Source of the DNA: Aestuariivita sp.
Lineage (GTDB): Bacteria; Pseudomonadota; Alphaproteobacteria; Rhodobacterales; Rhodobacteraceae
Length of the DNA: 64,000 nt
Reading direction: 5' to 3'
NCBI RefSeq assembly: GCF_021404545.1
Contig: NZ_JAAWWD010000034.1
Location: 1-64,000 of the forward strand
Notes under the pieces: model-generated
What the model was told of the DNA's origin: nothing
What the model saw: only the letters and a program-made list of their open reading frames with translations
The model's database searches: none
Translations under genes and position numbers: made by a program
Shown: positions 8,605 through 16,502 of the stretch, one piece after another
Numbering within the stretch: position 1 is the stretch's first letter
Layout of the letters: each line of letters starts with the position of its first letter

Positions 8605-8922
8605 TTACATCACCGCGTCTTCTTCGTCGGTGGCCGAAATGCCCAGCGCTTCGAGCCCGTTCTCAAGATGATCGGATAAATGCGGCGTTCCAATCAGATA
8701 ATCGGCACATGGGGTGGTCGCTTCGGCCATCGCCGTCTGGACAGCCTCGGCAAACTCCTCCGCCTCAAAACTACCGCGCCCGATCCACATGACCGCAACC
8801 AACTCGGACTGTTCGTCCTCGGTCATCTGGTCAACGAAGGCGCGTAACTCAGCCTCCGCGCGGTCCAACTCACGGCTCATGAGTATGACCTGGGCTATCT
8901 TTCCCGTGGACAGGTTATCCAT
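8605..8922 (-). CDS. DUF3775 family protein
   Basis: This 105-residue acidic protein has a helical look with LDRAEAELRAFVDQM, then DEQSELVAVMWIGRG and ADYLIGTPHLSDHLENGLEALG. That pattern matches the small DUF3775 family common in alphaproteobacteria. Its function is unknown. I place the start at ATG 8922, about 9 bases after AGGAGGA; a TTG two codons upstream is possible. It is 71 bases upstream of, and on the same strand as, the SDR gene's end, but the SDR operon is transcribed through to 8994 before it, so cotranscription by read-through is possible. Confidence 0.75.
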   Translation of the reverse strand: MDNLSTGKIAQVILMSRELDRAEAELRAFVDQMTEDEQSELVAVMWIGRGSFEAEEFAEAVQTAMAEATTPCADYLIGTPHLSDHLENGLEALGISATDEEDAVM

Positions 8923-8993
8923 ATCCAAGTTCCTCCTGTTCGCATATCTATCACTGTTCTGCGGTGCGCGGCAGGCGGCGTCTTTGATCTATC

Positions 8994-9725
8994 TCACGCA
9001 AACAAGCGGTAATACATCCAATCCGGCATAAATTGGCTCAGCCGGAACACCCATGAAAAGACCCTTGGAAAACTCTTCTTGAAGCGATCCGTGCGCATAT
9101 GCGCAAGCATTTCCTCCGCGGCCTCCTCTGGTTCCATGATAAACGGCATGTTGAAGCTGTTCTTTTCCGTCAACCGCGTTTTGATAAAGCCCGGATTGGC
9201 CAGTTGCACGGCGACACCGGTTGTCTTGAGATCCGCATACATGCTTTCAGCCAGCGCCATTGTGCCGGCCTTCGAGGCGGCATAGCCAATTGCGCCGGGC
9301 AGGCCGCGAAAGCCCGACAATGAGCCGGTGATCACGATATGACCTGCATCTCGCGCCACCATCCGAGGCACCACGATGCCCATCACCCGCACCAAACCGG
9401 TGAAATTGACATCGGCCATTGCCGTGGCCTTTTCTGCATCCCACTGCGTGGCGGGCATCGGCCAGTAGACGCCTGCCAGAAACACGATGCCGTCCACCTC
9501 GCCTGCGGCGTCTGCCGCACGGGCGACGCTGGCGGGATCTGATACATCGACAGGCACGACGGAGGACTCGCCGTTGAGCGTTTCGGCCAATGTGTTCAGC
9601 GTCTCTTCCGACCGCGCCGACAGGATCAAATGCGCTCCTGCATCGCTCAGTTTGCGTGCAAGGGCCGCACCCAACCCTTCGCTCGCGCCAACCAGCCAAT
9701 AGGTCTTGCCTTTGAAGGTTCTCAT
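8994..9725 (-). CDS. Short-chain dehydrogenase/reductase
   Basis: The 243-residue protein is a classical SDR. It has the NAD(P) motif GASEGLG (about residues 13-19), NNAG-equivalent region FLAGVY, catalytic serine in ITGSLSG and the YAASK catalytic Tyr-Lys pair near residue 150. It is the last gene of a five-gene operon divergent from rpoE-chrR. Its ATG overlaps the stop of the DUF3833 gene (ATGA). By synteny with the RpoE-controlled cluster next to rpoE in Rhodobacter sphaeroides, a role in the singlet-oxygen or membrane-lipid response is likely; the substrate is unknown. Confidence 0.85.
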   Translation of the reverse strand: MRTFKGKTYWLVGASEGLGAALARKLSDAGAHLILSARSEETLNTLAETLNGESSVVPVDVSDPASVARAADAAGEVDGIVFLAGVYWPMPATQWDAEKATAMADVNFTGLVRVMGIVVPRMVARDAGHIVITGSLSGFRGLPGAIGYAASKAGTMALAESMYADLKTTGVAVQLANPGFIKTRLTEKNSFNMPFIMEPEEAAEEMLAHMRTDRFKKSFPRVFSWVFRLSQFMPDWMYYRLFA

Positions 9726-10300
9726 GCGGCCTCTTTGTGCTCCACCGGCGCCGGCCTGATCGTGGCGACCAACTCGGCCACCTGAATACCGAACTTGCGG
9801 AACTGGCTCCGGTTTACAATCGTGCCGTTGGGCGCCAAATACATCCAGTCAACGGTATCGAGCACATGCCCCCCCGACCCGTCGGGCAGCTTGATGCGGT
9901 ATTTTAGCTGCACCGCCGAACCGGTTTGCACACCCGCTCCTGTGCCCACCACATCGGCCGCCTCCGCCTTGATCCGCCCATCATTGCCCAGCGTCAGGTG
10001 CCATTCACGGTCCTGTGTGGAGCCGTCATCGTACCGGAAATGCTCTGTCATAACGCCGATATTTCCGGTCCATGTCATATGGAAATCGGCCACGAAGCGT
10101 GAAGTCACCCGGCCCATTGGCCCGTAAATCACCCCCTCGCAAACAACCGGTCCGTTCAGATGGGTGCGCAGATCGAACTGTGGCTGCCCTTCGCTGTAAT
10201 CGCCGGGTTTTTGCGCCGTGAAAGACCACAGACGCCGTCTCACATACCCAAGAGCAAGCACGATCGCGCCGCCCAATACCACCAAAAGCAGAGAATCCAT
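9722..10300 (-). CDS. DUF3833 family protein
   Basis: This 192-residue protein has one N-terminal hydrophobic segment (residues 3-19) and a soluble body with FDLRTHLNGPVVCEGVIYGP, GRVTSRFVADF and DWMYLAPNGTIVNRSQFRKFG, which are the conserved blocks of DUF3833. It is probably membrane-anchored and exposed to the periplasm. Its biochemical role is not established. Its start overlaps the MFS stop by one base (TGATG) and its end overlaps the SDR start by four, so it is translationally coupled on both sides. The family is regularly found with DUF1365, a FAD oxidoreductase and an SDR. Confidence 0.8.
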   Translation of the reverse strand: MDSLLLVVLGGAIVLALGYVRRRLWSFTAQKPGDYSEGQPQFDLRTHLNGPVVCEGVIYGPMGRVTSRFVADFHMTWTGNIGVMTEHFRYDDGSTQDREWHLTLGNDGRIKAEAADVVGTGAGVQTGSAVQLKYRIKLPDGSGGHVLDTVDWMYLAPNGTIVNRSQFRKFGIQVAELVATIRPAPVEHKEAA

Positions 10301-11547
10301 CAGACGGTCCCTTCCATTTTTGTGCGTGCCAACAGGATGATGGCAAACACCTTGAGCGCGCAGGGCACGCCGGCATAGAGCAGGCTGAGAAGCGCAAGCG
10401 CATCTTGCGGGTTATCGGGCCCGGCCCGGAACCCCGATGCCTCGAGCGCGGGCAACAAAAAAGCTGCGGCAAAGGCCAGGGTGAATTTCGAAACGAAAGA
10501 CCACAGCCCGAACCCCTCGGAGGCCGACGGCGCGATCTGCGACATACGTGTGGCGAACATCGCAGGCAGCAGCGTCAGGTCTGCGCCCAGTGCTGCGCCC
10601 GAAGCCAGGCAGATCAGCGCAAACAGCGCGACATCGCCCGCCTGTAGCGTAATCGCAAAGCCAAAAGCGACAATGGCCAGAACCATCGCCGCCAAAAGGA
10701 CCTGTTTAGCTCCGTAGAGTTCGGCAAGCTTGCCCCAGAGCGGCGCAGCCACAGCGGCAGAGAGGAAAAACAACAACAGGAGCGGCCCCTCCATCCCCGG
10801 AGCCTGCAACCGGCTTTCCACAAAGAACAGAAACAGTGTCGAGCTCACGGCAACGGGCGCGGCGTTGAGGAGCGCAATCAGCAATAGACGCCGCGCCAGC
10901 GGATCGCGCAGCACCACGCCAAACCCGGGGGAGGCATCGGCATGACCTGCCCCCCACTCGTCGCGCATGACCATCAGCGCCATCAGCGCGACAACTGCGA
11001 AACCGACCGCGAATCCCGCAAACGGGCGGTCCATCACGGCGCCCAGCATCACCGGCGCAATCGCCGCAAGGCACACACCCAGCAGAGCCCCCGTCTCGCG
11101 CCAGCGCGCCAGCCGCAGATGACCGCTGCCCGAGAGCTGACCGGCTTTCAGCACACCCTGGGCGTAAAAGTTGATTGTCAGAAAGCTAAAGGCCGAAAAC
11201 ACCACCGTCAGCATCGCCGCGAACCAGATCAGCGGGCTGATCGGCGGAGTGATGGCAAAAAGGCCCAGCATCGCAACCGCGATGATCACAAGCGCAATAC
11301 CCACAGCCAAGGACCGTTTGTGGCGATACCGTTCCGACAACCGCCCCAGCAGGGGATCCTGCACCACATCAATCAGCCGCAGCCCAAACAGAACCGCGCC
11401 CAGCGCGGCCAGGCTCACGCCGTATTCATCGACATAGAATTTCGGAGCGTGGATATAGATCGGCAGCCCGGCCGCAGCCAGAAGCGCCGCGAACAGCGCA
11501 TAGGACGACAGGCGGTCCGCCGGTCTATGGGCCGCGACAACGGTCAT
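10300..11547 (-). CDS. MFS transporter, GPH/MelB-like
   Basis: The 415-residue product is strongly hydrophobic with about twelve predicted membrane helices. The segment LRLIDVVQDPLLGRLSERYRHKR in loop 2-3 matches the glycoside-pentoside-hexuronide (MelB-like) MFS branch, where D-x-x-x-DP-x-x-G is conserved. The substrate is unknown; in this operon of lipid- and redox-type enzymes a sugar is not an obvious cargo. It overlaps the DUF1365 gene upstream by four bases and the DUF3833 gene downstream by one. It is the middle gene of the operon likely controlled by RpoE-ChrR. Confidence 0.85.
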   Translation of the reverse strand: MTVVAAHRPADRLSSYALFAALLAAAGLPIYIHAPKFYVDEYGVSLAALGAVLFGLRLIDVVQDPLLGRLSERYRHKRSLAVGIALVIIAVAMLGLFAITPPISPLIWFAAMLTVVFSAFSFLTINFYAQGVLKAGQLSGSGHLRLARWRETGALLGVCLAAIAPVMLGAVMDRPFAGFAVGFAVVALMALMVMRDEWGAGHADASPGFGVVLRDPLARRLLLIALLNAAPVAVSSTLFLFFVESRLQAPGMEGPLLLLFFLSAAVAAPLWGKLAELYGAKQVLLAAMVLAIVAFGFAITLQAGDVALFALICLASGAALGADLTLLPAMFATRMSQIAPSASEGFGLWSFVSKFTLAFAAAFLLPALEASGFRAGPDNPQDALALLSLLYAGVPCALKVFAIILLARTKMEGTV

Positions 11548-12308
11548 CCGCGCGACACCTCACTGTCGGGTGGCGTGGGCCGTACACGGTAGACGGCACC
11601 CTTGATCCAGAGTTTCAACGCCTGCCAGTGGATCAATGCCTGCACCCGGCGCGAGCCCAGTGGGCGGCGGATCAGTGCGCGCAGGATCGAGCGATTGGTG
11701 ATCTCGGCACGGCGCCCGGTCAGGGTGGCAATCAGCCCATCCGCGCCCTCATCGCTGTAGTCAATCCAGATCCCAACCCGATCATCGCGAATGTCGAAAC
11801 GGAACTCGTACCCGCCTTCGATCTTCTGAAACGGCGAGACATAGAAAATCTTGTCCGCGCGCAGTCGGTCGGTGGGCAGGATCGGACGGCTATCGGGATG
11901 GTTGCAGAGATAGGAGTGGCGTTCGCCGAAGGTGTTCGTGACCTCAGCGATGATCGCGGTGATCTCATCCTGGGCATTGTAACAGATCCAAAAGCTGACC
12001 GGGTTGAACACATGGTTCCAGAACCGGGGCTGAGCCAGCAGCATGATCCGGTTCGGGCTGGGCAACTGGTACTCATGCAGGACATCGCGCACCCATGCGG
12101 CGCCTTCACCCTGACCAGGCGCGCCGCCATGGTCGCTGTCAAGCAGCGAACAGACGCCCCGCGTATTGCGCTTGAAAAGACGCGGCGTTCGCACCTCCGC
12201 CTCGGCGTTCACCATCACGTAATCAATGGAATAGCGGAACGCGTTTGTCACCGCCCCCTTGCGCCCGTGATAGGTGCTGCCTTGGATGTGATCCACCAGC
12301 GAGGTCAT
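11544..12308 (-). CDS. DUF1365 domain protein
   Basis: This 254-residue protein carries DUF1365 hallmarks: an N-terminal GRKGAVTNAFRYSIDYVMV block, the diagnostic FWNHVFNPVSFWICYN near residue 95, and ETVNTF/RHSYLCNH-type segments after it. DUF1365 proteins are nearly always encoded beside an FAD-dependent amine-oxidase-like protein, and here that gene is immediately upstream with an ATGA overlap. The family is linked by context to modification of unsaturated or cyclopropane fatty acids, but its chemistry is not something the sequence shows. Confidence 0.85.
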   Translation of the reverse strand: MTSLVDHIQGSTYHGRKGAVTNAFRYSIDYVMVNAEAEVRTPRLFKRNTRGVCSLLDSDHGGAPGQGEGAAWVRDVLHEYQLPSPNRIMLLAQPRFWNHVFNPVSFWICYNAQDEITAIIAEVTNTFGERHSYLCNHPDSRPILPTDRLRADKIFYVSPFQKIEGGYEFRFDIRDDRVGIWIDYSDEGADGLIATLTGRRAEITNRSILRALIRRPLGSRRVQALIHWQALKLWIKGAVYRVRPTPPDSEVSRG

Positions 12309-13606
12309 GCTGCGGCCGCTTGAACGGACGCGGCACGGCGGATCGCCTCGACCACATCGACAGCGCTGGACAAGCCATCCTCGTGAAAACCGTGCTTCAT
12401 CCAGGCGCCGCAGAACCAGGTGTGATTGGTGCCGTTGAACGCGCGGACATCCTCTTGCGCGGCCAGCGCGGCCAGATCATAGACAGGATGGCGCAGTGTG
12501 ACCTGATCATAGATCAGCTCTTCGCGGATGGTGCGTTTGGTGTTGAGTGTCACGAAATGCGGGTCGTCCTGCGGGATCGGCTGAAGCGAGTTCATCCAAT
12601 AGGTCAGGTCAATTCTGTCCGATTTGGCCGTTGCGTCCTCGGTATAGACCCAACTGGCCCAGGTCTTGCGCCGTTTGGGCATCATATCCACATCGGCATG
12701 CAGCACGATATCGTTCGGCTGATAGGCAATCGCACCCAGCGCACGCTGTTCCGGGCCCGAGGGGTCGGCCAGCAGGTTCAGCGAATCGTCCGAATGGGTG
12801 GCGAAGACAACCTCGTCGAAGATCTCCCAGTCGCCGCCCCCCGCCTTGACCTCGACGCCGGTCACGGTCCGGCGCACCGATTGCACAGGCGCGCCCAGGC
12901 GCAGGTCGACACCGCGGCCGATCATAGCTTGCTCCAGACGGCGCACATACTCAATCGAGCCGCCATCGACGGTGTACCATTGGTGTTGGCCGGAGTGATG
13001 CAGCAATGCATGGTTCTCAAAGAACTGCACCATGGCGTGGGCCGGGAAATCCATGATCCGTTCCGTTGGCGTTGACCAGATCGCGCCAGACAGCGGCAAA
13101 AGATAATAGTCGCGGAACCACGGGCCCGAGCCCAGATGCTCCATGAACTGACCAATGGTCAGGTCAGGCCGCTCCCGCGCGATGCGCAGCGCATTCTTGT
13201 TGAACCGAAAAATATCGCGCACCATCCGCAGAAACTCGGGCCTGACAAGGTTGGCGCGCTGGGCAAACAGCGCATCTGCCGAATGCAGCCCATATTCCAG
13301 GCGTCCCCCGCCGATCGAAGCTCCAAAGCTCATGTTGCTTTTGGTGACCGGCACGTCCAATTGTTCAAAAAGCGCGGCCATGTGCGGGTAGTTGGCGTAG
13401 TTGAAGACGATAAACCCTGTATCGACGGGCTGATCGCCACGTTTGCCCGCCATCACGGTCCGTGCATGCCCCCCCAGCCTTGGCTCTGCCTCAAACAGCG
13501 TCACATTATTGCCATCGCCCAGCATGAACGCCGCACCCATGCCGGAAATTCCGGCACCAATCACGGCTATTTTCTTGGGCGCGCCAGCGCCGAGTTCGAA
13601 TGGCAT
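12305..13606 (-). CDS. FAD-dependent oxidoreductase, amine-oxidase fold (RpoE-regulon type)
   Basis: The 433-residue protein begins with an FAD-binding Rossmann motif, AVIGAGISGMGAAFML at residues 14-29, followed by FEAEPRLGGHARTV (second dinucleotide strand). It belongs to the flavin amine-oxidase-like proteins that pair with DUF1365. It is the first gene of the five-gene operon, with GGAGA about 10 bases upstream of its ATG, and is transcribed away from rpoE. In R. sphaeroides the equivalent gene next to rpoE is part of the singlet-oxygen regulon, and members of that regulon are tied to furan or cyclopropane fatty acid formation; applying this here is inference. Confidence 0.85.
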   Translation of the reverse strand: MPFELGAGAPKKIAVIGAGISGMGAAFMLGDGNNVTLFEAEPRLGGHARTVMAGKRGDQPVDTGFIVFNYANYPHMAALFEQLDVPVTKSNMSFGASIGGGRLEYGLHSADALFAQRANLVRPEFLRMVRDIFRFNKNALRIARERPDLTIGQFMEHLGSGPWFRDYYLLPLSGAIWSTPTERIMDFPAHAMVQFFENHALLHHSGQHQWYTVDGGSIEYVRRLEQAMIGRGVDLRLGAPVQSVRRTVTGVEVKAGGGDWEIFDEVVFATHSDDSLNLLADPSGPEQRALGAIAYQPNDIVLHADVDMMPKRRKTWASWVYTEDATAKSDRIDLTYWMNSLQPIPQDDPHFVTLNTKRTIREELIYDQVTLRHPVYDLAALAAQEDVRAFNGTNHTWFCGAWMKHGFHEDGLSSAVDVVEAIRRAASVQAAAA

Positions 13607-13693
13607 AGTGGGATTGTCTCCAGATATAGCTACTGTTGAGGATGTACGGGGTCTTTCCGGGATTGGATGTAAAAGAAATTCGTCTATTTATTG

Positions 13694-13723
13694 TGATCCG
13701 ATCCGAAGGCATGCCCGTAATTG
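13694..13723 (+). promoter_or_regulatory. Candidate RpoE-type (ECF) promoter for rpoE-chrR
   Basis: TGATCC at 13694-13699 is followed after 18 bases by TAATTG at 13718-13723. This fits the TGATCC-type -35 element and TA-rich -10 described for Rhodobacter RpoE promoters, and rpoE is autoregulated there. Transcription would begin near 13730, which favours a translation start downstream of the ATG at 13728. I found no matching TGATCC on the minus strand for the divergent operon. Confidence 0.45.
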
Positions 13724-13814
13724 CAGTATGATGATCACAGTTGATCCTGCAATGACCAAGCGCATCGTCGCTGGCGGGCCTGCCTTGGGGGGTGGTGCAA
13801 AACGGACAGAACAG

Positions 13815-14381
13815 GTGACCAAACGCGTGATCGCTGAAACAAGAACGACTGCGCGCTCTGACTGGATACCCCAGATCGAGCGGGTCAGGGACGAGCGGGA
13901 TCAGACGGCGTTTGCCGAGCTGTTCCGTCATTTTGCCCCTCGGGTCAAAGCGTTCCTGATGAAATCGGGGGCCGATGCGACATTGGCCGAGGAATGCGCG
14001 CAGGAGGTCATGGCAACGCTGTGGCACAAAGCGCATATGTTCGATCCCGCGCGGGCGTCGGTGGCAACCTGGATTTTCACCATCGCCCGGAACCGCAAGA
14101 TCGATCTGTTGAGAAAGCAAAGACGCCCCGAGCCAGAAGAGCTCACATGGGGCCCAGAAGCGGAACCGGACCAGGCGGACAGCCTGGCGATGCAACAAGA
14201 AAGCAGACAACTCCGCCAGGCCCTGCTGAATCTGCCGGACACGCAAAGGGATCTGATCGAGCGCGCCTATTTCGGCGATCTGAGCCACAGCCAGATTGCC
14301 GAGGAAACGGGCCTCCCCTTGGGCACGATAAAATCGCGGATAAGACTGGCGCTGGATCGCTTGCGTCATGCAATGAAATGA
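13815..14381 (+). CDS. rpoE: ECF sigma factor RpoE (singlet-oxygen response)
   Basis: The product (188 residues from GTG 13815) has sigma region 2 with FAELFRHFAPRVKAFLMKSGAD, EECAQEVMATLWHKA and FDPARASVATWIFTIARNRKIDLLR, and region 4 with LPDTQRDLIERAYFGDLSHSQIAEETGLPLGTIKSR in two halves. This is group ECF11, exemplified by R. sphaeroides RpoE. It directs RNA polymerase to stress genes when the zinc anti-sigma ChrR releases it. In-frame ATGs at 13728 and 13752 would give longer forms. I prefer GTG 13815 because it leaves about 16 residues before the conserved region and lies downstream of the candidate promoter, but its ribosome site is weak. It overlaps chrR by four bases. Confidence 0.9.
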   Translation: MTKRVIAETRTTARSDWIPQIERVRDERDQTAFAELFRHFAPRVKAFLMKSGADATLAEECAQEVMATLWHKAHMFDPARASVATWIFTIARNRKIDLLRKQRRPEPEELTWGPEAEPDQADSLAMQQESRQLRQALLNLPDTQRDLIERAYFGDLSHSQIAEETGLPLGTIKSRIRLALDRLRHAMK

Positions 14382-15049
14382 GTGGAAAGATGAAACCGAT
14401 TAACCATCATCTGAGTGATGACATCCTTATGGCCTATTCAGCGGCGACGCTACCGGAGGCGTTTAACCTCATGGTCGCCAGCCATGTGTCGCTCTGCGAC
14501 GAATGCCGCGCGCGGCTGGAAAGCTTTGATGCCGTAGGGGGGGCCGTGCTGGAGGATGCAAGGACAGCCCCGGTGGCGCTGTCGGAGGATGCGCTGGCCG
14601 CCACCATGGCCCTGATCGCCAGCGGCGATATCGACATCGGCAAGGCGGAAGCCCCTCCACGCAAGGGCGGTGTCCTGCCCGGTCCTTTGCAGGATTACGT
14701 GGGCGGTGATCTGAGCGCGGTCAAATGGCGTTCGGTCGGGATGGGTGTGAAGCAGGCGATCCTGCCCACCAGCAAAGACGCCTCGGCCCGCCTGTTGCTG
14801 ATCCCCGCAGGTGCGGCGATGCCCGATCACGGGCATAACGGCATTGAAATGACCATGGTGCTGCAAGGCGCCTTTATCGACGACGGTGTCTATTTCGCAC
14901 GCGGAGATGTCGAAATTGCCGACAGCGACCTTGATCATACGCCCGTGGCCGACATCGGAGAGGATTGCATTTGTCTGGCCGTTACAGATGGCCCATTGCA
15001 ATTCAAAGCACTCTTGCCGAGAATTGCTCAGCCGTTCCTTCGGATCTGA
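14378..15049 (+). CDS. chrR: Anti-sigma factor ChrR
   Basis: The 223-residue protein has the zinc-binding anti-sigma (ZAS) signature: HHLSDDILMAY at the N-terminus, then ASHVSLCDEC supplying the His and CxxC ligands. The C-terminal half is a cupin-like domain with DHGHNGIEMTMVLQGAF, matching the second metal site of ChrR that is required for the response to singlet oxygen. Its ATG overlaps the rpoE stop (ATGA), the usual arrangement for sigma/anti-sigma pairs; a second ATG at 14390 is possible. It is followed by a strong terminator, so rpoE-chrR is a closed two-gene operon. Confidence 0.92.
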   Translation: MSGKMKPINHHLSDDILMAYSAATLPEAFNLMVASHVSLCDECRARLESFDAVGGAVLEDARTAPVALSEDALAATMALIASGDIDIGKAEAPPRKGGVLPGPLQDYVGGDLSAVKWRSVGMGVKQAILPTSKDASARLLLIPAGAAMPDHGHNGIEMTMVLQGAFIDDGVYFARGDVEIADSDLDHTPVADIGEDCICLAVTDGPLQFKALLPRIAQPFLRI

Positions 15050-15072
15050 GACGAAGCCCCAAGACCTCGGAG

Positions 15073-15106
15073 AAAACCGGCGCTTTCCCTCGGCGCCGGT
15101 TTTTTT
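15073..15106 (+). terminator. Rho-independent terminator after chrR
   Basis: The arms ACCGGCGC and GCGCCGGT pair around a short loop and are followed by a run of seven T. It ends 24-57 bases after the chrR stop and overlaps the very end of the convergent cyclase gene. Confidence 0.85.
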
Positions 15107-16421
15107 ATGTGCGCACCGCGGTGCGCCAGCCCAGGACCTGCAAAGGGGCCGAGCGACCGCGCAGTTCGGTCGGTGGCAACAGGTGCCACCCGGACCGATC
15201 CGCCGCAGCCTGATCCAAAAGGTCGGCAGACGCGATCAGTGGCAAGGCACCTTGTTTGGTCAACGCCTCCAACCGAGCGGCAATGTTGACCGTATCGCCG
15301 AAAACAGAGTATTCCAGCCGCTCGTGATCGCCGACGACACCGGCAAAGACCACACCCCAATGCAAACCGATACCGACCTGGACCGGGGGCGCGCCCTGCT
15401 GGTCCCAATCTGCAATCGCTGCAAGAATGGCCTGACCGCATCGGATCGCGCGCGCAGCCGCCTGTTGCGGGACATCGCCTGCGGCAAAGACGATCATGAC
15501 CGCGTCACCCATGAATTTGTCGATGATCCCGCCATGGGCACGCGCGGTATCGGTGATCCGGCGCCGGTATTGGGTGACGAATGCACTCAGTTCCTCAGGG
15601 CGCATCGCCTCGGCCCGCCCGGTAAAACCCCGCATATCGACAAACATGACCGCCATCTGTTGCCGCGATCCGGTCTGCAACGCGTCCAGCCCGGCACGGG
15701 CCAGTTCGGGCGCCACTTCGGCGGGCAGATAGCGGGTGAGGTTCACGCGGCCTTCGGCCTCTGTCAGGGTGCGCAGGAATAAGGCCCGCATCCGGTAGGT
15801 TGCCACCACCAGTACCCCGCCTGCCAGAGCGATCATCACCAGCCGCATGATATTGGGCGGCCCGTCAAAGAAAAACCCCAGCACCCGGAAATCGGTCAGT
15901 TCTGGCATCCCCTTGGCAAGCCGGTCAACGACCAAGAGCCCCAGAACCAATGCGACAATGATAAAGGCCTGAAGCGCCGGGTTGAACCGCAGCACACCAC
16001 AGGCGAGCACCACCGGAACCAGCCACAAGGTGGGCAGCACGACGATGTAGTCACCCTGAAACCCGGTATTGACGAGGCTGAGCCAGATGCTGACCAGAAT
16101 GAAGAGGCAATCGCCCGCCGCCGAGGGCCACACCATCCAGGGCCGGAACCGGCCTTTGCGGATCGCCAGAAGACACGCCAGCCCGAGCAGAAAATAGGCC
16201 GCCATCGTGCCCACGGCAAAGATCAGTTGCCGGACCAGAACATCATCGGCCCGCAGATCCGCGCCGACCGGAATCTCCGTCGCGGCGAGCGCCAGAACGA
16301 TCGCGGCCAGCAGCGTGCCGGACAGCCCCAGGCGCAGCCAGGCCACCAGATACTCTGCCCGGATCTCGGCCTGTTGGAAAACGGTTTTGGTATCCGTGAT
16401 CGTCAGTGGCGGGCGCAGCAT
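15105..16421 (-). CDS. Membrane-anchored class III adenylate/guanylate cyclase
   Basis: The 438-residue protein has about six hydrophobic helices in residues 25-215, with no recognisable sensor other than this membrane part. A class III nucleotide cyclase domain follows at about 250-430. The metal aspartates are visible in MFVDMRGFTGRAEA and IIDKFMGDAVMIVFA; further motifs are GIGLHWGVVFAGVVG and EYSVFGDTVNIAARLE. The domain would make cAMP (or cGMP) in the cytoplasm. The gene stands alone between convergent chrR and the aminotransferase gene. A possible downstream reader in this window is the cyclic-nucleotide-binding domain of the large ABC-like protein at 43720-46824, but that link is only suggestive. 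Confidence 0.88.
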   Translation of the reverse strand: MLRPPLTITDTKTVFQQAEIRAEYLVAWLRLGLSGTLLAAIVLALAATEIPVGADLRADDVLVRQLIFAVGTMAAYFLLGLACLLAIRKGRFRPWMVWPSAAGDCLFILVSIWLSLVNTGFQGDYIVVLPTLWLVPVVLACGVLRFNPALQAFIIVALVLGLLVVDRLAKGMPELTDFRVLGFFFDGPPNIMRLVMIALAGGVLVVATYRMRALFLRTLTEAEGRVNLTRYLPAEVAPELARAGLDALQTGSRQQMAVMFVDMRGFTGRAEAMRPEELSAFVTQYRRRITDTARAHGGIIDKFMGDAVMIVFAAGDVPQQAAARAIRCGQAILAAIADWDQQGAPPVQVGIGLHWGVVFAGVVGDHERLEYSVFGDTVNIAARLEALTKQGALPLIASADLLDQAAADRSGWHLLPPTELRGRSAPLQVLGWRTAVRT

Positions 16422-16502
16422 GGCCAGGGCCCTCTCAGCCTGCCAAGCGGATGCGGCGGGCAGTGACGTCGCACAGCCTATCGCATCCGCATCGGTCGAC
16501 CA

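Noticed and set aside
13700-13770. Second TGATCC at 13742 as an additional RpoE -35 element
   Set aside because: Eighteen bases downstream it has CGTCG, which lacks the TA expected for the -10 position.
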